Assembly: GCF_051488665.1 (NCBI RefSeq)
Contig: NZ_JBPSEG010000001.1
Coordinates: 248,001-312,000, forward strand
Source: Melioribacter sp051488665
GTDB lineage: Bacteria > Bacteroidota > Ignavibacteria > Ignavibacteriales > Melioribacteraceae
Reading direction: 5' to 3'
Length of the DNA stretch: 64,000 nucleotides
The translations under genes and the position numbers were made by a program. The notes under the pieces are model-generated. The model saw only the letters and a list, made by a program, of their open reading frames with translations, was not told where the DNA came from and did not search any database. Positions 40,354 to 49,378 of the stretch are shown piece after piece (positions within the stretch are counted from its first letter, which is position 1; the number at the start of each line of letters is the position of its first letter).

Positions 40354-41829
40354 TCAGTTATTCGCTAGAGGCAGGTCAAAATAAAAAGTAGAGCCGCGAT
40401 TCAATTTGCTTTTCACTTTCAACGTCGATTTGTGGAGATTAATAATCTGGAAAGCGATAGCAAGCCCCAGACCGGCGCCTACTTTTCCTTTTCGATTGTT
40501 ATGATTTTTGTAAAAACGGTCGAATATAAAAGGCAGTTCTTCTTCCGGAATACCGCTTCCCGTATCGCATACTTCAATTCTGAGCATGTCGTTTTCATTA
40601 AATAAATTAATCGTAACGCTTCCGTTAGTTTGGGTATGTTCCAGAGCATTTTCGACCAGATTGGAAATAGCCCGTTCCATTAACGCTATATCCGCGTGAA
40701 CAATTGTTTTATCGGCATTAATATCAAACTTAAGTTCAATGCCTTTTTTAACGGCTCTGTCCTTAAATTTGAGAGTTATATCGTTAATCAATTCCGCCAT
40801 CGAAAATCGTTCGGGTTTCTGTTCCACTTGCCGGGCTTCGAGCTTCGAAAGCTCAAATAAATCGTATACCATTTTATTAAGCAATTCAGCATTTTTGTTT
40901 ATTATCTGCAAAAATTTGTTTCTTTCATTATCAGAGAGAGAGCCTTTGCTTTCCTTTATAAAAATAGTTTCCAGGTAACCTTGAATTGAAGCCAGCGGCG
41001 TTCTTAAATCGTGCGATATATTTGCGATTAATTCCCTGCGTAACGAATCCTTCTTTTTCAACTCTTCGGTGTATTCAACAATCGTATCAGCCAGATTATT
41101 GAACGAAGCGGCAAGTTCGCCGATTTCGTCGTTATGCTTTTCGTTGATTCTGGTTTTGAAATTTCCGTTCGTAAATTGTTTAACCGTATCGGCAATGCCG
41201 TGTATTCTCTTTGTCATAAAAAAGAAAAGGATTAAACCTGCGATGCCGGTTCCTGCCAGCGAAAACAAAAGCGCTTGCACGATTGTACTCAACAGATAAT
41301 CATCCTTTAACATTTCTTCCGCCGAGTCGTATTCTTCGCCTCCGAGAATAATGTAAAGATAACCTTTCTTTTCTTTACCCAAGCGGATAGAAGCGGCGGA
41401 AAAGGGTTTATTTACTTCGGGATTACGCGGATCGAATCCCAGAAGAGGCAGGTTAAATTCCCCTTTTATAAAATCTTTTACGGGCTCTACGTCAATATAA
41501 TCGGAAACTATTTTTTTCCCGGGTTCGGCAAAAAAAGCCAGAATTTTGCCTTGCTCGTCGGCGATATAAATTTCGATTTTAGGATTGATAACCATCATAT
41601 AATGAATGCGATGCCCTATTTCATTAAAATCGGGTTCGTCTTCAAGTAAAGGTTTTAACTCGTTGGCAAAATCCCGCGCGAGGTTCAAATTTAGCTTTTG
41701 ATCGATTTCGTAGCGCAGGTCGGTTGCGGATTTTAATATAAGATATATTTGCGTTATTCCCAGCGCAAGCAGTAATATTAAAAATACCGCCGATAACTTA
41801 ACATAAAAAGATCTTAGCAGTTTAATCAT
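40354..41829 (-). CDS. Membrane sensor histidine kinase
   Basis: A 491-residue kinase starting at the ATG at 41829, which overlaps the end of the response regulator (8 bases). Two membrane segments (about 8-28 and 183-208) flank a periplasmic sensor domain. They are followed by HAMP, the phosphorylated histidine in ANISHDLRTPLASIQGYLE, and an ATP-binding domain with the N box NLVENALEHTQ, DTGSGIPEEELPFIFDRFY and GLGLAIA. It pairs with the next gene upstream, and the signal is unknown. Upstream neighbours are mechanosensitive and cation channels, so an envelope or osmotic signal is a plausible guess. Confidence 0.93.
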   Translation of the reverse strand: MIKLLRSFYVKLSAVFLILLLALGITQIYLILKSATDLRYEIDQKLNLNLARDFANELKPLLEDEPDFNEIGHRIHYMMVINPKIEIYIADEQGKILAFFAEPGKKIVSDYIDVEPVKDFIKGEFNLPLLGFDPRNPEVNKPFSAASIRLGKEKKGYLYIILGGEEYDSAEEMLKDDYLLSTIVQALLFSLAGTGIAGLILFFFMTKRIHGIADTVKQFTNGNFKTRINEKHNDEIGELAASFNNLADTIVEYTEELKKKDSLRRELIANISHDLRTPLASIQGYLETIFIKESKGSLSDNERNKFLQIINKNAELLNKMVYDLFELSKLEARQVEQKPERFSMAELINDITLKFKDRAVKKGIELKFDINADKTIVHADIALMERAISNLVENALEHTQTNGSVTINLFNENDMLRIEVCDTGSGIPEEELPFIFDRFYKNHNNRKGKVGAGLGLAIAFQIINLHKSTLKVKSKLNRGSTFYFDLPLANN

Positions 41830-42547
41830 TTTCGAGTTCCTCAGGCTCGGCAAACCGATAACCTATTCCCCATACAGTTTTTATGTATTGAGGATTTGCC
41901 GGGTCTTTTTCAATTTTATTCCTCAAACGATTAATATGGGAATTAACCGTGTGCTCGTACCCCGAGAATTGATAGCCCCAAATTAAGTTTAGCAATTCCA
42001 TTCTGCTGAAGCTTCTGCCCGGTTTGCCTGCAAACAAAACGAGCAGTTCGTATTCTTTGACTGTAAGGTCAACTTTGGCGCCGTCGATAGTTACTCTCCG
42101 GTTTTCAAGGTCGATTAATAATTTTCCGTATTGTAATATTTTCTTTTCTTGAACATCCTTTCCGCTATGCTTATCGATTTCAATTCTACGAAAGAGCGCT
42201 TTAATTCTGGCGATTAATTCGGCAATGCTGAACGGCTTGGTCAGATAGTCGTCCGCGCCGGTATTGAAACCGATCACTTTGTCGATCTCTTCGGATTTTG
42301 CGGTCAGCATCAGCACCGGCACTTCTTTATTATATTTTCTCAATTCTTTACAAATTTCAATACCGTCCTTACCCGGAAGCATTAAATCAAGGATTATTAA
42401 AGAGTAGAGCCCATTCAACGCTTTCTTTAATCCGCTATTTCCGTTTGTTTCATGCTCAAGTTCATAACCGAGGTCTTTCAGATGGATATCGATCAATTCC
42501 GCAATGTTGGGGTCGTCTTCAATGAGCAATACTTTTAGATTTTCCAT
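41822..42547 (-). CDS. OmpR-family response regulator
   Basis: A 241-residue regulator: receiver domain (1-120) with acid pocket LLIEDD, phospho-acceptor aspartate in LIILDLMLPGKDG, LMLTAKSEE and the lysine in YLTKPF. Then comes a winged-helix DNA-binding domain with LTVKEYELLVLFAGKPG, SRMELLNLIWGY and HTVNSHINRLRNKIE. It is cotranscribed with the kinase through an 8-base overlap. The direct repeat upstream of the spondin gene is a likely target. Confidence 0.95.
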   Translation of the reverse strand: MENLKVLLIEDDPNIAELIDIHLKDLGYELEHETNGNSGLKKALNGLYSLIILDLMLPGKDGIEICKELRKYNKEVPVLMLTAKSEEIDKVIGFNTGADDYLTKPFSIAELIARIKALFRRIEIDKHSGKDVQEKKILQYGKLLIDLENRRVTIDGAKVDLTVKEYELLVLFAGKPGRSFSRMELLNLIWGYQFSGYEHTVNSHINRLRNKIEKDPANPQYIKTVWGIGYRFAEPEELEND

Positions 42548-42619
42548 TTGGAATTTGTTTTTAAATGCAATTTAGTTTGCCCGATAAATAAATTCATCAC
42601 AAAAGTATTACATTTTTCG

Positions 42620-43360
42620 TTAGTATTTGAGATTGTAGGAGAGCCCGAGCCCGCCGAATAAATCGGACGCATACTTATTAAGCCCGAATCCCGCATACAG
42701 ATCGAACTGAAAATTATCTCCTATCAAGTATGTAAATCCCGTGTCGATTGAAGGCTGCCATTGGCGATTTTCCGGCATCAGCGTAAAAAATTCCAGGAAC
42801 CAACCCGTTCTTTCCGCAACGGCAAATCCCATGCTTAAAGAAAACAGATAGAGGATTTACCTTTTTGAATCCGATTCGAATGAAATAGCGCCGGCATTCG
42901 AACCGACTGAGAAATAGTCGGTAACCGGATGAGACGCGGCGAGTTTTAATCCGTATTCGGGATTTTGGACAGAGATTTCTTCACTCCCGGTAGGCAGCTT
43001 GCTTACCAGTAAAATCGCCAGAGGGAATTCCGGATTTATTGATAACTGATATTTGGCTTCGAGAATCAAATCGTTCAGATATGTTTTCGAATCTTTTTCC
43101 GAGTATGTCCACCCGTTAAAACCCAGTCTTACCTCAAAAGATTTATGCAAAGCAAGTCTGGTTAAAACGGAAGGGAAGATAAAATTATTGACGTCGTTAT
43201 TATTGTCGAATGAAACCCCTCCTTCGAATTGAACGGTACCTGCCGGCACAGTGAATGCGCTTTCGGTAAAATCCGGTCGGTCAGTGATAATTGTTTGAGC
43301 TTTTTTGTTCGAATTTATCAAAAACAACATTGCCGCAACCATTAATAAATATTTATGCAT
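42620..43360 (-). pseudogene. Outer membrane transporter-like gene broken by one in-frame TAA
   Basis: Two open frames on the same strand and in the same reading frame: 43360-42857 (signal peptide, then TIITDRPDFTESAFTVPAGT) and 42832-42620 (SIDTGFTYLIGDNFQFDLYAGFG). They are split only by a TAA at 42859-42857; the eight codons after it (ILYLFSLS) are coding-like. Joined, they make a 246-residue barrel resembling the MetA-pathway/phenol-degradation family of outer-membrane proteins. The stop may be a nonsense mutation, a sequence error or read-through; a frameshift is ruled out because the frames agree. Confidence 0.8.
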
Positions 43361-43376
43361 ATAATTTCTCCCTTAT

Positions 43377-44156
43377 TTAAATTTTATTGCCGCATTTAAA
43401 ACAGTAGAGCGCTTCGTTAGGATTGGTATTTCCGCAATTGTTGCATTTTTTCCCGGTTGAACCCGCGCGTGATATTTCAACCGTAATTATTCCTGTAGGC
43501 ACTGCGATTATAGCGTATCCGATAATCATAGAAAGAGAAGCAATCAATTTACCGGCAAACGTCTTAGGCACAATATCGCCATAACCTACGGTAGTTACTG
43601 TTACGACAGCCCAATAAATGCTTTGGGGAATGCTTTCGAATCCGTTCTCTCCTCCTTCCGCCACATACATAATTGTTCCCATTGTAATTACAATCGTAAT
43701 AACTGCGATAAAGAAAACGCTTATTTTATGGAAGCTTGATTTCAAAGCGGCATATAATATTTCCGATTCTTTAATGTAACGCGCCAGCTTCAAAACCCTG
43801 AATACTCTCAAAAGTCTGAATATTCTTACGACTAGTAAATAGTGGTAACCGGGCACCAGCAAATCAATATAAGTGGGAGCAATCGAAAGGAAGTCGATAA
43901 GTCCCCCAAAACTCATTATATATTTCCACGGCTTTGGGGCAACGTAAATTCTCAACAGATATTCTATAGTAAATAAGACAGTTACCGACCATTCGGCATA
44001 GTAAAAGAGCTTTTTGTGGTAAAGGCTAAGTTCGGGAATGCTTTCTAAAAAGACGAGGAAAACGCTGGTAATAATTATCCAGAGAAGGAATATATCGAAT
44101 ATTTTTCCCGCTCTGGTATTCGATTCGAAAATAACTTCGTATAATTTCTTTCTCAT
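43377..44156 (-). CDS. Voltage-gated potassium-type ion channel with C-terminal zinc ribbon
   Basis: A 259-residue channel with six membrane segments. The voltage sensor S4 is the arginine-spaced VRIFRLLRVFRVLKLARY (near residues 100-117) and the pore filter is TVTTVGYGDIVP (near 190), matching potassium selectivity. After S6 the last 30 residues form a C-x2-C-x10-C-x2-C zinc ribbon (CNNCGNTNPNEALYCFKCG), an unusual ending for a channel that could act in assembly or sensing. It follows two MscS genes (gap 42 bases) and precedes the broken barrel gene (gap 16 bases). Confidence 0.92.
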   Translation of the reverse strand: MRKKLYEVIFESNTRAGKIFDIFLLWIIITSVFLVFLESIPELSLYHKKLFYYAEWSVTVLFTIEYLLRIYVAPKPWKYIMSFGGLIDFLSIAPTYIDLLVPGYHYLLVVRIFRLLRVFRVLKLARYIKESEILYAALKSSFHKISVFFIAVITIVITMGTIMYVAEGGENGFESIPQSIYWAVVTVTTVGYGDIVPKTFAGKLIASLSMIIGYAIIAVPTGIITVEISRAGSTGKKCNNCGNTNPNEALYCFKCGNKI

Positions 44157-44198
44157 TCCGATATCGGTTTATTTACAATATACGAAATAAATCGTTTA

Positions 44199-45095
44199 TT
44201 ATGATTTATTTAAACTGATATTGAAAGGAGGTACGGCGGTTAATTCGAAAGTAGCCGAAGCCAGTTGAACTTTATTATCCGTTTTTAATATTTCGCTGTA
44301 AATTTTTGTAAACAGCTTGTCTTTTGTAGTTCTCCTTGCCTGATAATCGACAACGTACCGTAGCGAGAATTCGAGCCAGTTATCGTTGGCAACCATAAAA
44401 ATCATCGGATGGACGTTTGCGTTTTCAATTCTGTATTTGTCGAGCATACGATCCCAGTGCTGTTGAGCCTGCGGCACGTAAGGACCGATGATTTCATTAG
44501 CCGCCTGATTGATAATATTCCGCGTAAGTTCCACGTCGCTGCCGTATCTGACAGGCAGTTTTATTTCGTCCCATAAAAATGGGAAATCTGCCGAATAATT
44601 AATCACCGAATCTTTGAATACAAAACTGTTTGCGACTCTTACAATTCTGCCTGTATATTGGTCGCCGTCTACCCATTGACGGCATTCCATCAAAGTCGTT
44701 CTTAAAATTCCGATATCGATTACATCGCCGACATTGCCGCCGAGCTGGACTCTGTCGCCTACTCTGTAAAAATTGGACAATGAAACGGCTAACCATCCAG
44801 CTATGCTTGCTATAACTTCCTGAAGAGCAAATGCAATACCTGCGCCTGCGACTCCAAGCGCGACCGTAAGCCCGCCGAGTTTATCGCTGAATACAATCGA
44901 AAGAACGAATATAACTATCAAATAGCTTGCTACGGTTACTATTTTCCGTAATCTGTAACGCAGATCGATATCTTTTGTTACTCTGGTAATGCGCGAACGG
45001 ATAAACCTCGATATCGAAATAATAATAAGAGTAAGAACAAATGCGGTTACAAACTTTCCGATAACCGGGTCGTATAGGATTTTTTCGAATTCCAT
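44199..45095 (-). CDS. Small MscS-family mechanosensitive channel
   Basis: A 298-residue channel with about three membrane segments and the MscS pore-lining pattern GVAGAGIAFALQEVIASIAGW (TM3, residues about 78-98). It is followed by the beta domain with YRVGDRVQLGGNVGDVIDIGI. Such channels open under membrane tension to release solutes during osmotic downshock. The start is three bases after the stop of the larger MscS gene, so they are coupled. The C-terminal cytoplasmic domain is longer than in the smallest members. Confidence 0.9.
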   Translation of the reverse strand: MEFEKILYDPVIGKFVTAFVLTLIIISISRFIRSRITRVTKDIDLRYRLRKIVTVASYLIVIFVLSIVFSDKLGGLTVALGVAGAGIAFALQEVIASIAGWLAVSLSNFYRVGDRVQLGGNVGDVIDIGILRTTLMECRQWVDGDQYTGRIVRVANSFVFKDSVINYSADFPFLWDEIKLPVRYGSDVELTRNIINQAANEIIGPYVPQAQQHWDRMLDKYRIENANVHPMIFMVANDNWLEFSLRYVVDYQARRTTKDKLFTKIYSEILKTDNKVQLASATFELTAVPPFNISLNKS

Positions 45096-45098
45096 AAA

Positions 45099-47042
45099 TT
45101 ACTCCTTGTTGTCCTTGGTGCCCCATAAATTTACTCCGAAGATTTTAAAGGGAGGAGCCTGGTAGGATTTGGGCAAGTAATCCTGTGGGATTGTGACTTG
45201 ATTACCATCCCTTATAGCGCTGTAATGAGGCGACAATATTTCGACTCCCGCTTCATTGAATTTATCTTGAATTTTAGAATGAAGCTCGGAATAAATTTTT
45301 TGCATCATTTGAGGTTTATCTGTGTAGGCATTTAACTCATACGAAACGTAAAAATCGTCCAGACTTGTCTGCAATACAAACGGACGCGGTTCTTTTTTGA
45401 TATGCTCAGTTTCGGCGGCTGCGGAAATCAACAATTCGTGCACTTGCTTCCACGGAACATCATAACCGATAGTCACAGTCGTATGGAGTATAAGACCTTT
45501 ATCTTCGGAAGACGAACTAAAATTAATAATATGACTGCCGAGCACCATCGAATTCGGAATTGTAATATCAACGTTTTTTGTAGTTCTGATTCTTGTTACC
45601 AAAAGAGTCTTTTCCACCACATCGCCCATCGTATCTGCAATTTTCACTCTGTCTCCAAGTTTAAAAGGACGCATGTATGTAAGCACTACGCCGGCTACCA
45701 TATTCGAAATTGCGGAAGACGATCCTAATGAAAATAAAATACCGAGGAAAACCGAAATTCCCTGGAAGAACGGCGAATCCGACCCAGGCAAATACGGAAA
45801 GATGATTATTACCGCCAAAACCAAAATCAAAAAGCGAACTATTTTATATGTAGGTATAGCCCAATCTTTATGAAAACCGGGAATCTCGAGCGTGCCTTTG
45901 TCGATTTCATTAAATATAAACTTGACCGCTTTTATCAAATAATTGAATACAAAAACAAGCACTATAATAAAGAAGAGATTCGGCAGGAAATTTATAAAAG
46001 ACGTCCATACGGTTTTAAGCGGATTCAGTATGTATCCCAAGAGCGTGTCAGCCCAGTGACTGCTAAAAGTAAACAAACTGAAAATTATAGTTAAAAAAGT
46101 ATAGAAAGAGAACAGAAGCAGGGCAAATTTAAAAATCTTGTTGACGAGCAATAATATTTCTATTATACGGTCTTCATTCAGCACTTCGATGTTCTTGATT
46201 TTAAGCGACTTGATTTTTGTGCCTTTCCATTCGCCGATTTTCGCCGAAGCAATTTTGTAGAGCGAATTGATTCCTCTCAAAATAGCATAAAAGAGAACCG
46301 AATAAAAAATCAGCAAAGCTACGCTTTTGATAATAGGCTGCAAGTCCCAGCTTCTCGTTAAAGGCCATAACTGAAGCGTATAAATGATAAACAGGTAGAT
46401 AACAAATAGCGATAATACAAAACGAATACCTTTCGCGGTAAAATCAAGCGCTTTTACCAGACTTTCTTTCTTAACGATATCCCGTTCTTTAAATCTTATC
46501 GTAGGCAAAATCTTCGGACCAATAATTCCGATAAATTTATATATTCTCGGAAATATTTTATTCGCTCCCCAGAAGAAGAGCGCCAGGAGAATCAAATAAA
46601 CGAGATTATAAATGATATTATAGATTAATAATTTGGTTTTATTTACCGACTTAATCTTGTTAATTGCGTTAATAATTAAGGAATGATACTCCGAAGCAAG
46701 AAGAGAGTCCGACACGCCGGCTAAATCCGCGTCTTCAGCCGTTACGGACATAATCACGTTTTCCCCGGCAATTATATTCCAATATGCCTTCCCTTTTCTC
46801 AACTTAAGCGAGTCGGGCGAAAAGGATTCGTCCCGCAAAAGATTATTCAACTCCGCTGAAATTTCACCGGCTCGTTTTTCGGCATTAAAAGCGCCTATTC
46901 CTTTGCCAATGTAGAACAGAGTATCCGAATCCAGAATCACCGGATATTTTTTTATATTGACGGAATCCGTTACCGCATAATTATTGCAGTAAACAGAAAA
47001 AACTAAGACCGCTGCCCAAAAAACTATATGTCTCGATTTCAT
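45099..47042 (-). CDS. Large MscS-family mechanosensitive channel with periplasmic N-terminal domain
   Basis: A 647-residue MscS-type channel. Signal peptide (1-24), a periplasmic domain (about 25-135), then several membrane segments (about 145-440), the pore helix region LGSSSAISNMVAGVVLTYMR and the beta domain FKLGDRVKIADTMGDVVEK (near 465). The C-terminal cytoplasmic vestibule follows (GYDVPWKQVHELLISAAAET). It resembles the YbdG/MscM-like large class. It heads the run of channels; the 153-base upstream gap (47043-47195) must hold its promoter, but none is clear. Confidence 0.88.
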   Translation of the reverse strand: MKSRHIVFWAAVLVFSVYCNNYAVTDSVNIKKYPVILDSDTLFYIGKGIGAFNAEKRAGEISAELNNLLRDESFSPDSLKLRKGKAYWNIIAGENVIMSVTAEDADLAGVSDSLLASEYHSLIINAINKIKSVNKTKLLIYNIIYNLVYLILLALFFWGANKIFPRIYKFIGIIGPKILPTIRFKERDIVKKESLVKALDFTAKGIRFVLSLFVIYLFIIYTLQLWPLTRSWDLQPIIKSVALLIFYSVLFYAILRGINSLYKIASAKIGEWKGTKIKSLKIKNIEVLNEDRIIEILLLVNKIFKFALLLFSFYTFLTIIFSLFTFSSHWADTLLGYILNPLKTVWTSFINFLPNLFFIIVLVFVFNYLIKAVKFIFNEIDKGTLEIPGFHKDWAIPTYKIVRFLILVLAVIIIFPYLPGSDSPFFQGISVFLGILFSLGSSSAISNMVAGVVLTYMRPFKLGDRVKIADTMGDVVEKTLLVTRIRTTKNVDITIPNSMVLGSHIINFSSSSEDKGLILHTTVTIGYDVPWKQVHELLISAAAETEHIKKEPRPFVLQTSLDDFYVSYELNAYTDKPQMMQKIYSELHSKIQDKFNEAGVEILSPHYSAIRDGNQVTIPQDYLPKSYQAPPFKIFGVNLWGTKDNKE

Positions 47043-47195
47043 ATTATTACCGTTTTTTAATTAGTTCGCGGTTGATATATCTTAAAAAATAATTTTACAG
47101 TCAATAAAAAAATTATTTAAGATTGCAGGCTAACAGCTTACCGGAATGATTTTAATTATTAGATTATTTAAAGTAGCGTTCCAAACCGCTGGTAA

Positions 47196-48734
47196 TCAAT
47201 GTCCCCATAACTCTCTGTCGAGAGCCCTGTATTGGATTGCTTCGCTGATATGCTGAGGCAAAATATTTTCCGAAGATTCGATATCGGCAATTGTGCGGCT
47301 TACTTTGATAATTCTGTCGTACGCCCTCGCCGAGAATCCAAGCCGGGTCATTGCCATTTTGAGCAAATCATTGCATTGACTGTCGAGTCGGCAAAACTTT
47401 CTGAGTTCTCGGCTTCCCATATCCGCATTGCAATAGACATTTCTAAGACCTTCGAATCTTTTCAGTTGTATTAAACGAGCCGCAACGACTCGCTTTCTTA
47501 TTTCTTCCGATTTTTCTCCCTGAATTTCCGACGATAATTCTTTGTATTTTACCGCAGGCACTTCGATATGAATATCGATCCTGTCGAGCAGCGGACCGGA
47601 AATGCGGGCCATATACTTTTGAATTTGCGCCGGACTGCAAGTGCATTCTTTTGAAGGATCGGTATAATATCCGCACGGGCAGGGATTCATTGCAGCGGCA
47701 AGCATGAAGTTAGCAGGAAATTCAACCGACATTTTGGAACGACTTATTGTTACTTTTGCATCTTCCAGCGGCTGGCGCATTACTTCGAGAACGTTCTTCT
47801 TAAATTCCGGCAGTTCATCCAGAAACAATACTCCGTGATGCGCGTAAGAAACCTCGCCCGGACGCGGAATGCTGCCGCCGCCGATCAAAGCCGCATCCGA
47901 AACCGTATGATGGGGACTGCGAAATGGTCTTTCGGTTATCAGCGCTTTTTCTTTCGGCAGAATTCCTGCCACGGAATGTATTTTCGTAGTTTCCAAAGCT
48001 TCTTCGAAAGTAAGAGGCGGAAGTATGGTTGGCAGTCTTTTGGCAAGCATTGTTTTACCAGAACCGGGCGGTCCGATCATAATTATATTATGACCGCCGG
48101 CGGCTGCAATTTCGAGCGCCCTTTTTGCATTCTCCTGTCCCTTTACGTCGGAAAAATCGAGATGATATTTATTTATTTGTGAAAACACCTCGTCTTTATC
48201 TGTGTACGTCGGTTCGAATCCGTCGCCGCCATTTAAAAAATCGATTACTTCTTTCAGGTTTTTCAAACCGTAAACTTTAATGCCGTCGACAATCGATGCC
48301 TCTTTAACGGAATCTTCAGGCAGAATCAGATTTCTAAGTTTCAAACGACGCGCTTCGACAGCTACCGGCAGACCGCCCTTTATTTTACGTAAAGAACCGT
48401 CGAGCGACAGTTCTCCCAGTATCATTGTTTCATCCAATTGATTCGTATCAACCAGTTCGTTGGCGGCGAGTATTCCTACAGCAATCGGCAGGTCGAAAGC
48501 GCTTCCTTCCTTTTTAATATCGGCGGGGGCAAGATTGACCGTGATTTTTTTGAACGAGTAATCGATGCCGGTATTTTTCAGAGCAGCGCTGACGCGCTCC
48601 CTGCTTTCTTTAACTGCGTTGTCGGGCAGCCCTACAATTGTAATCGACGGAAGCTGTCTCTCGCTGTGAGTTTCCACTTCCACTTTATAAGCGTCGATAC
48701 CGAACGTAGAAGCGGAGATTACCCTCGAAAACAT
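47196..48734 (-). CDS. comM: YifB/ComM-family AAA+ ATPase
   Basis: A 512-residue Mg-chelatase-like AAA+ protein. N-terminal part (1-180) has the family signature with VETHSERQLPSITIVGLPD and VNLAPADIKKEGSAFDLPIA. The ATPase core has MIGPPGSGKTMLAKRLPTIL (Walker A), LFLDELPEF (Walker B), FRSPHHTVSDAALIGGG and a four-cysteine insert CPCGYYTDPSKECTC. ComM acts as a branch-migration helicase in natural transformation, and other members have unclear roles. The ATG at 48734 stands alone, with 135 bases before nuoI on the same strand. Confidence 0.95.
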   Translation of the reverse strand: MFSRVISASTFGIDAYKVEVETHSERQLPSITIVGLPDNAVKESRERVSAALKNTGIDYSFKKITVNLAPADIKKEGSAFDLPIAVGILAANELVDTNQLDETMILGELSLDGSLRKIKGGLPVAVEARRLKLRNLILPEDSVKEASIVDGIKVYGLKNLKEVIDFLNGGDGFEPTYTDKDEVFSQINKYHLDFSDVKGQENAKRALEIAAAGGHNIIMIGPPGSGKTMLAKRLPTILPPLTFEEALETTKIHSVAGILPKEKALITERPFRSPHHTVSDAALIGGGSIPRPGEVSYAHHGVLFLDELPEFKKNVLEVMRQPLEDAKVTISRSKMSVEFPANFMLAAAMNPCPCGYYTDPSKECTCSPAQIQKYMARISGPLLDRIDIHIEVPAVKYKELSSEIQGEKSEEIRKRVVAARLIQLKRFEGLRNVYCNADMGSRELRKFCRLDSQCNDLLKMAMTRLGFSARAYDRIIKVSRTIADIESSENILPQHISEAIQYRALDRELWGH

Positions 48735-48810
48735 GTAATCCCCCGCTTTTGGATTTTTATAAACTTATAAAAATTTATCTGTAATTCAAAATCGTTAAGT
48801 CGTTATTTAA

Positions 48811-48846
48811 AATAAAAAAGCGCATCCCGAAAATTGAATGCGCTTT
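48811..48846 (-). terminator. Intrinsic terminator after nuoI
   Basis: Stem AAAGCGCAT (48817-48825) with ATGCGCTTT (48838-48846), loop of 12 bases; on the minus strand a T-rich run follows (complement of 48811-48819). It lies 24 bases past the nuoI stop and ends the nuoG-nuoH-nuoI transcript. Confidence 0.8.
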
Positions 48847-48869
48847 CAACTGTACGATAATTTTGAGGT

Positions 48870-49364
48870 TTATTTGAATTTTCTTAAGAATTCTATTCGA
48901 TCTCTGAGCTGGTCGACGGGAATCAATAATTTATCTTTTCCGAAGATAGCGTCGTCGCGGTTAGTAAAGACGAGTTCATATTCCTTACTCATTACGATTG
49001 CTTCTTCGGGACAAACTTCTTCGCAAAAGCCGCAGAAGATGCAACGGAGCATATTAATTTCGAACTTTTCGGGATATCTTTCTTTTTCCAGCTCGGTTTC
49101 CGAAGCCTGCACTTCGATTGCCAGAGCGGGACAAACTCTCGAACAGAGCCCGCAAGCCACGCATCTTTCGACGCCGTTATCTTCGAGTACGAGCACAGGT
49201 CTGCCTCTGTATGAAGCGGGCGGTTCGAATTTAACCTCCGGATACTCCATTGTAAATTTTGGACGGAGCATATTTTTTAAGGTGAGAATCATCCCTTTGA
49301 TAATTTCGACGATATAGATTCTCTCCCAAAAATTCAGGTCTTTTTTTCTTTTCTTCTGTGCCAT
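48870..49364 (-). CDS. nuoI: NADH-quinone oxidoreductase subunit I
   Basis: A 164-residue ferredoxin-type subunit of complex I that carries clusters N6a and N6b. Two C-x2-C-x2-C-x3-C-P motifs are visible: CVACGLCSRVCP and CIFCGFCEEVCPEEAI. It links the peripheral arm to the quinone site. The gene follows nuoH by 14 bases. Length and motif spacing are normal. Confidence 0.95.
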   Translation of the reverse strand: MAQKKRKKDLNFWERIYIVEIIKGMILTLKNMLRPKFTMEYPEVKFEPPASYRGRPVLVLEDNGVERCVACGLCSRVCPALAIEVQASETELEKERYPEKFEINMLRCIFCGFCEEVCPEEAIVMSKEYELVFTNRDDAIFGKDKLLIPVDQLRDRIEFLRKFK

Positions 49365-49378
49365 TGCTTACCTTAAAA

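Noticed and set aside
42840..42860. A frameshift in the outer-membrane gene
   Set aside because: Both parts lie in the same reading frame; only a single TAA at 42859-42857 separates them, so it is a nonsense stop and not a shift.
48208..48221. A tRNA-like GGTTCGAATCC string
   Set aside because: It lies inside comM coding sequence and no tRNA stems surround it.
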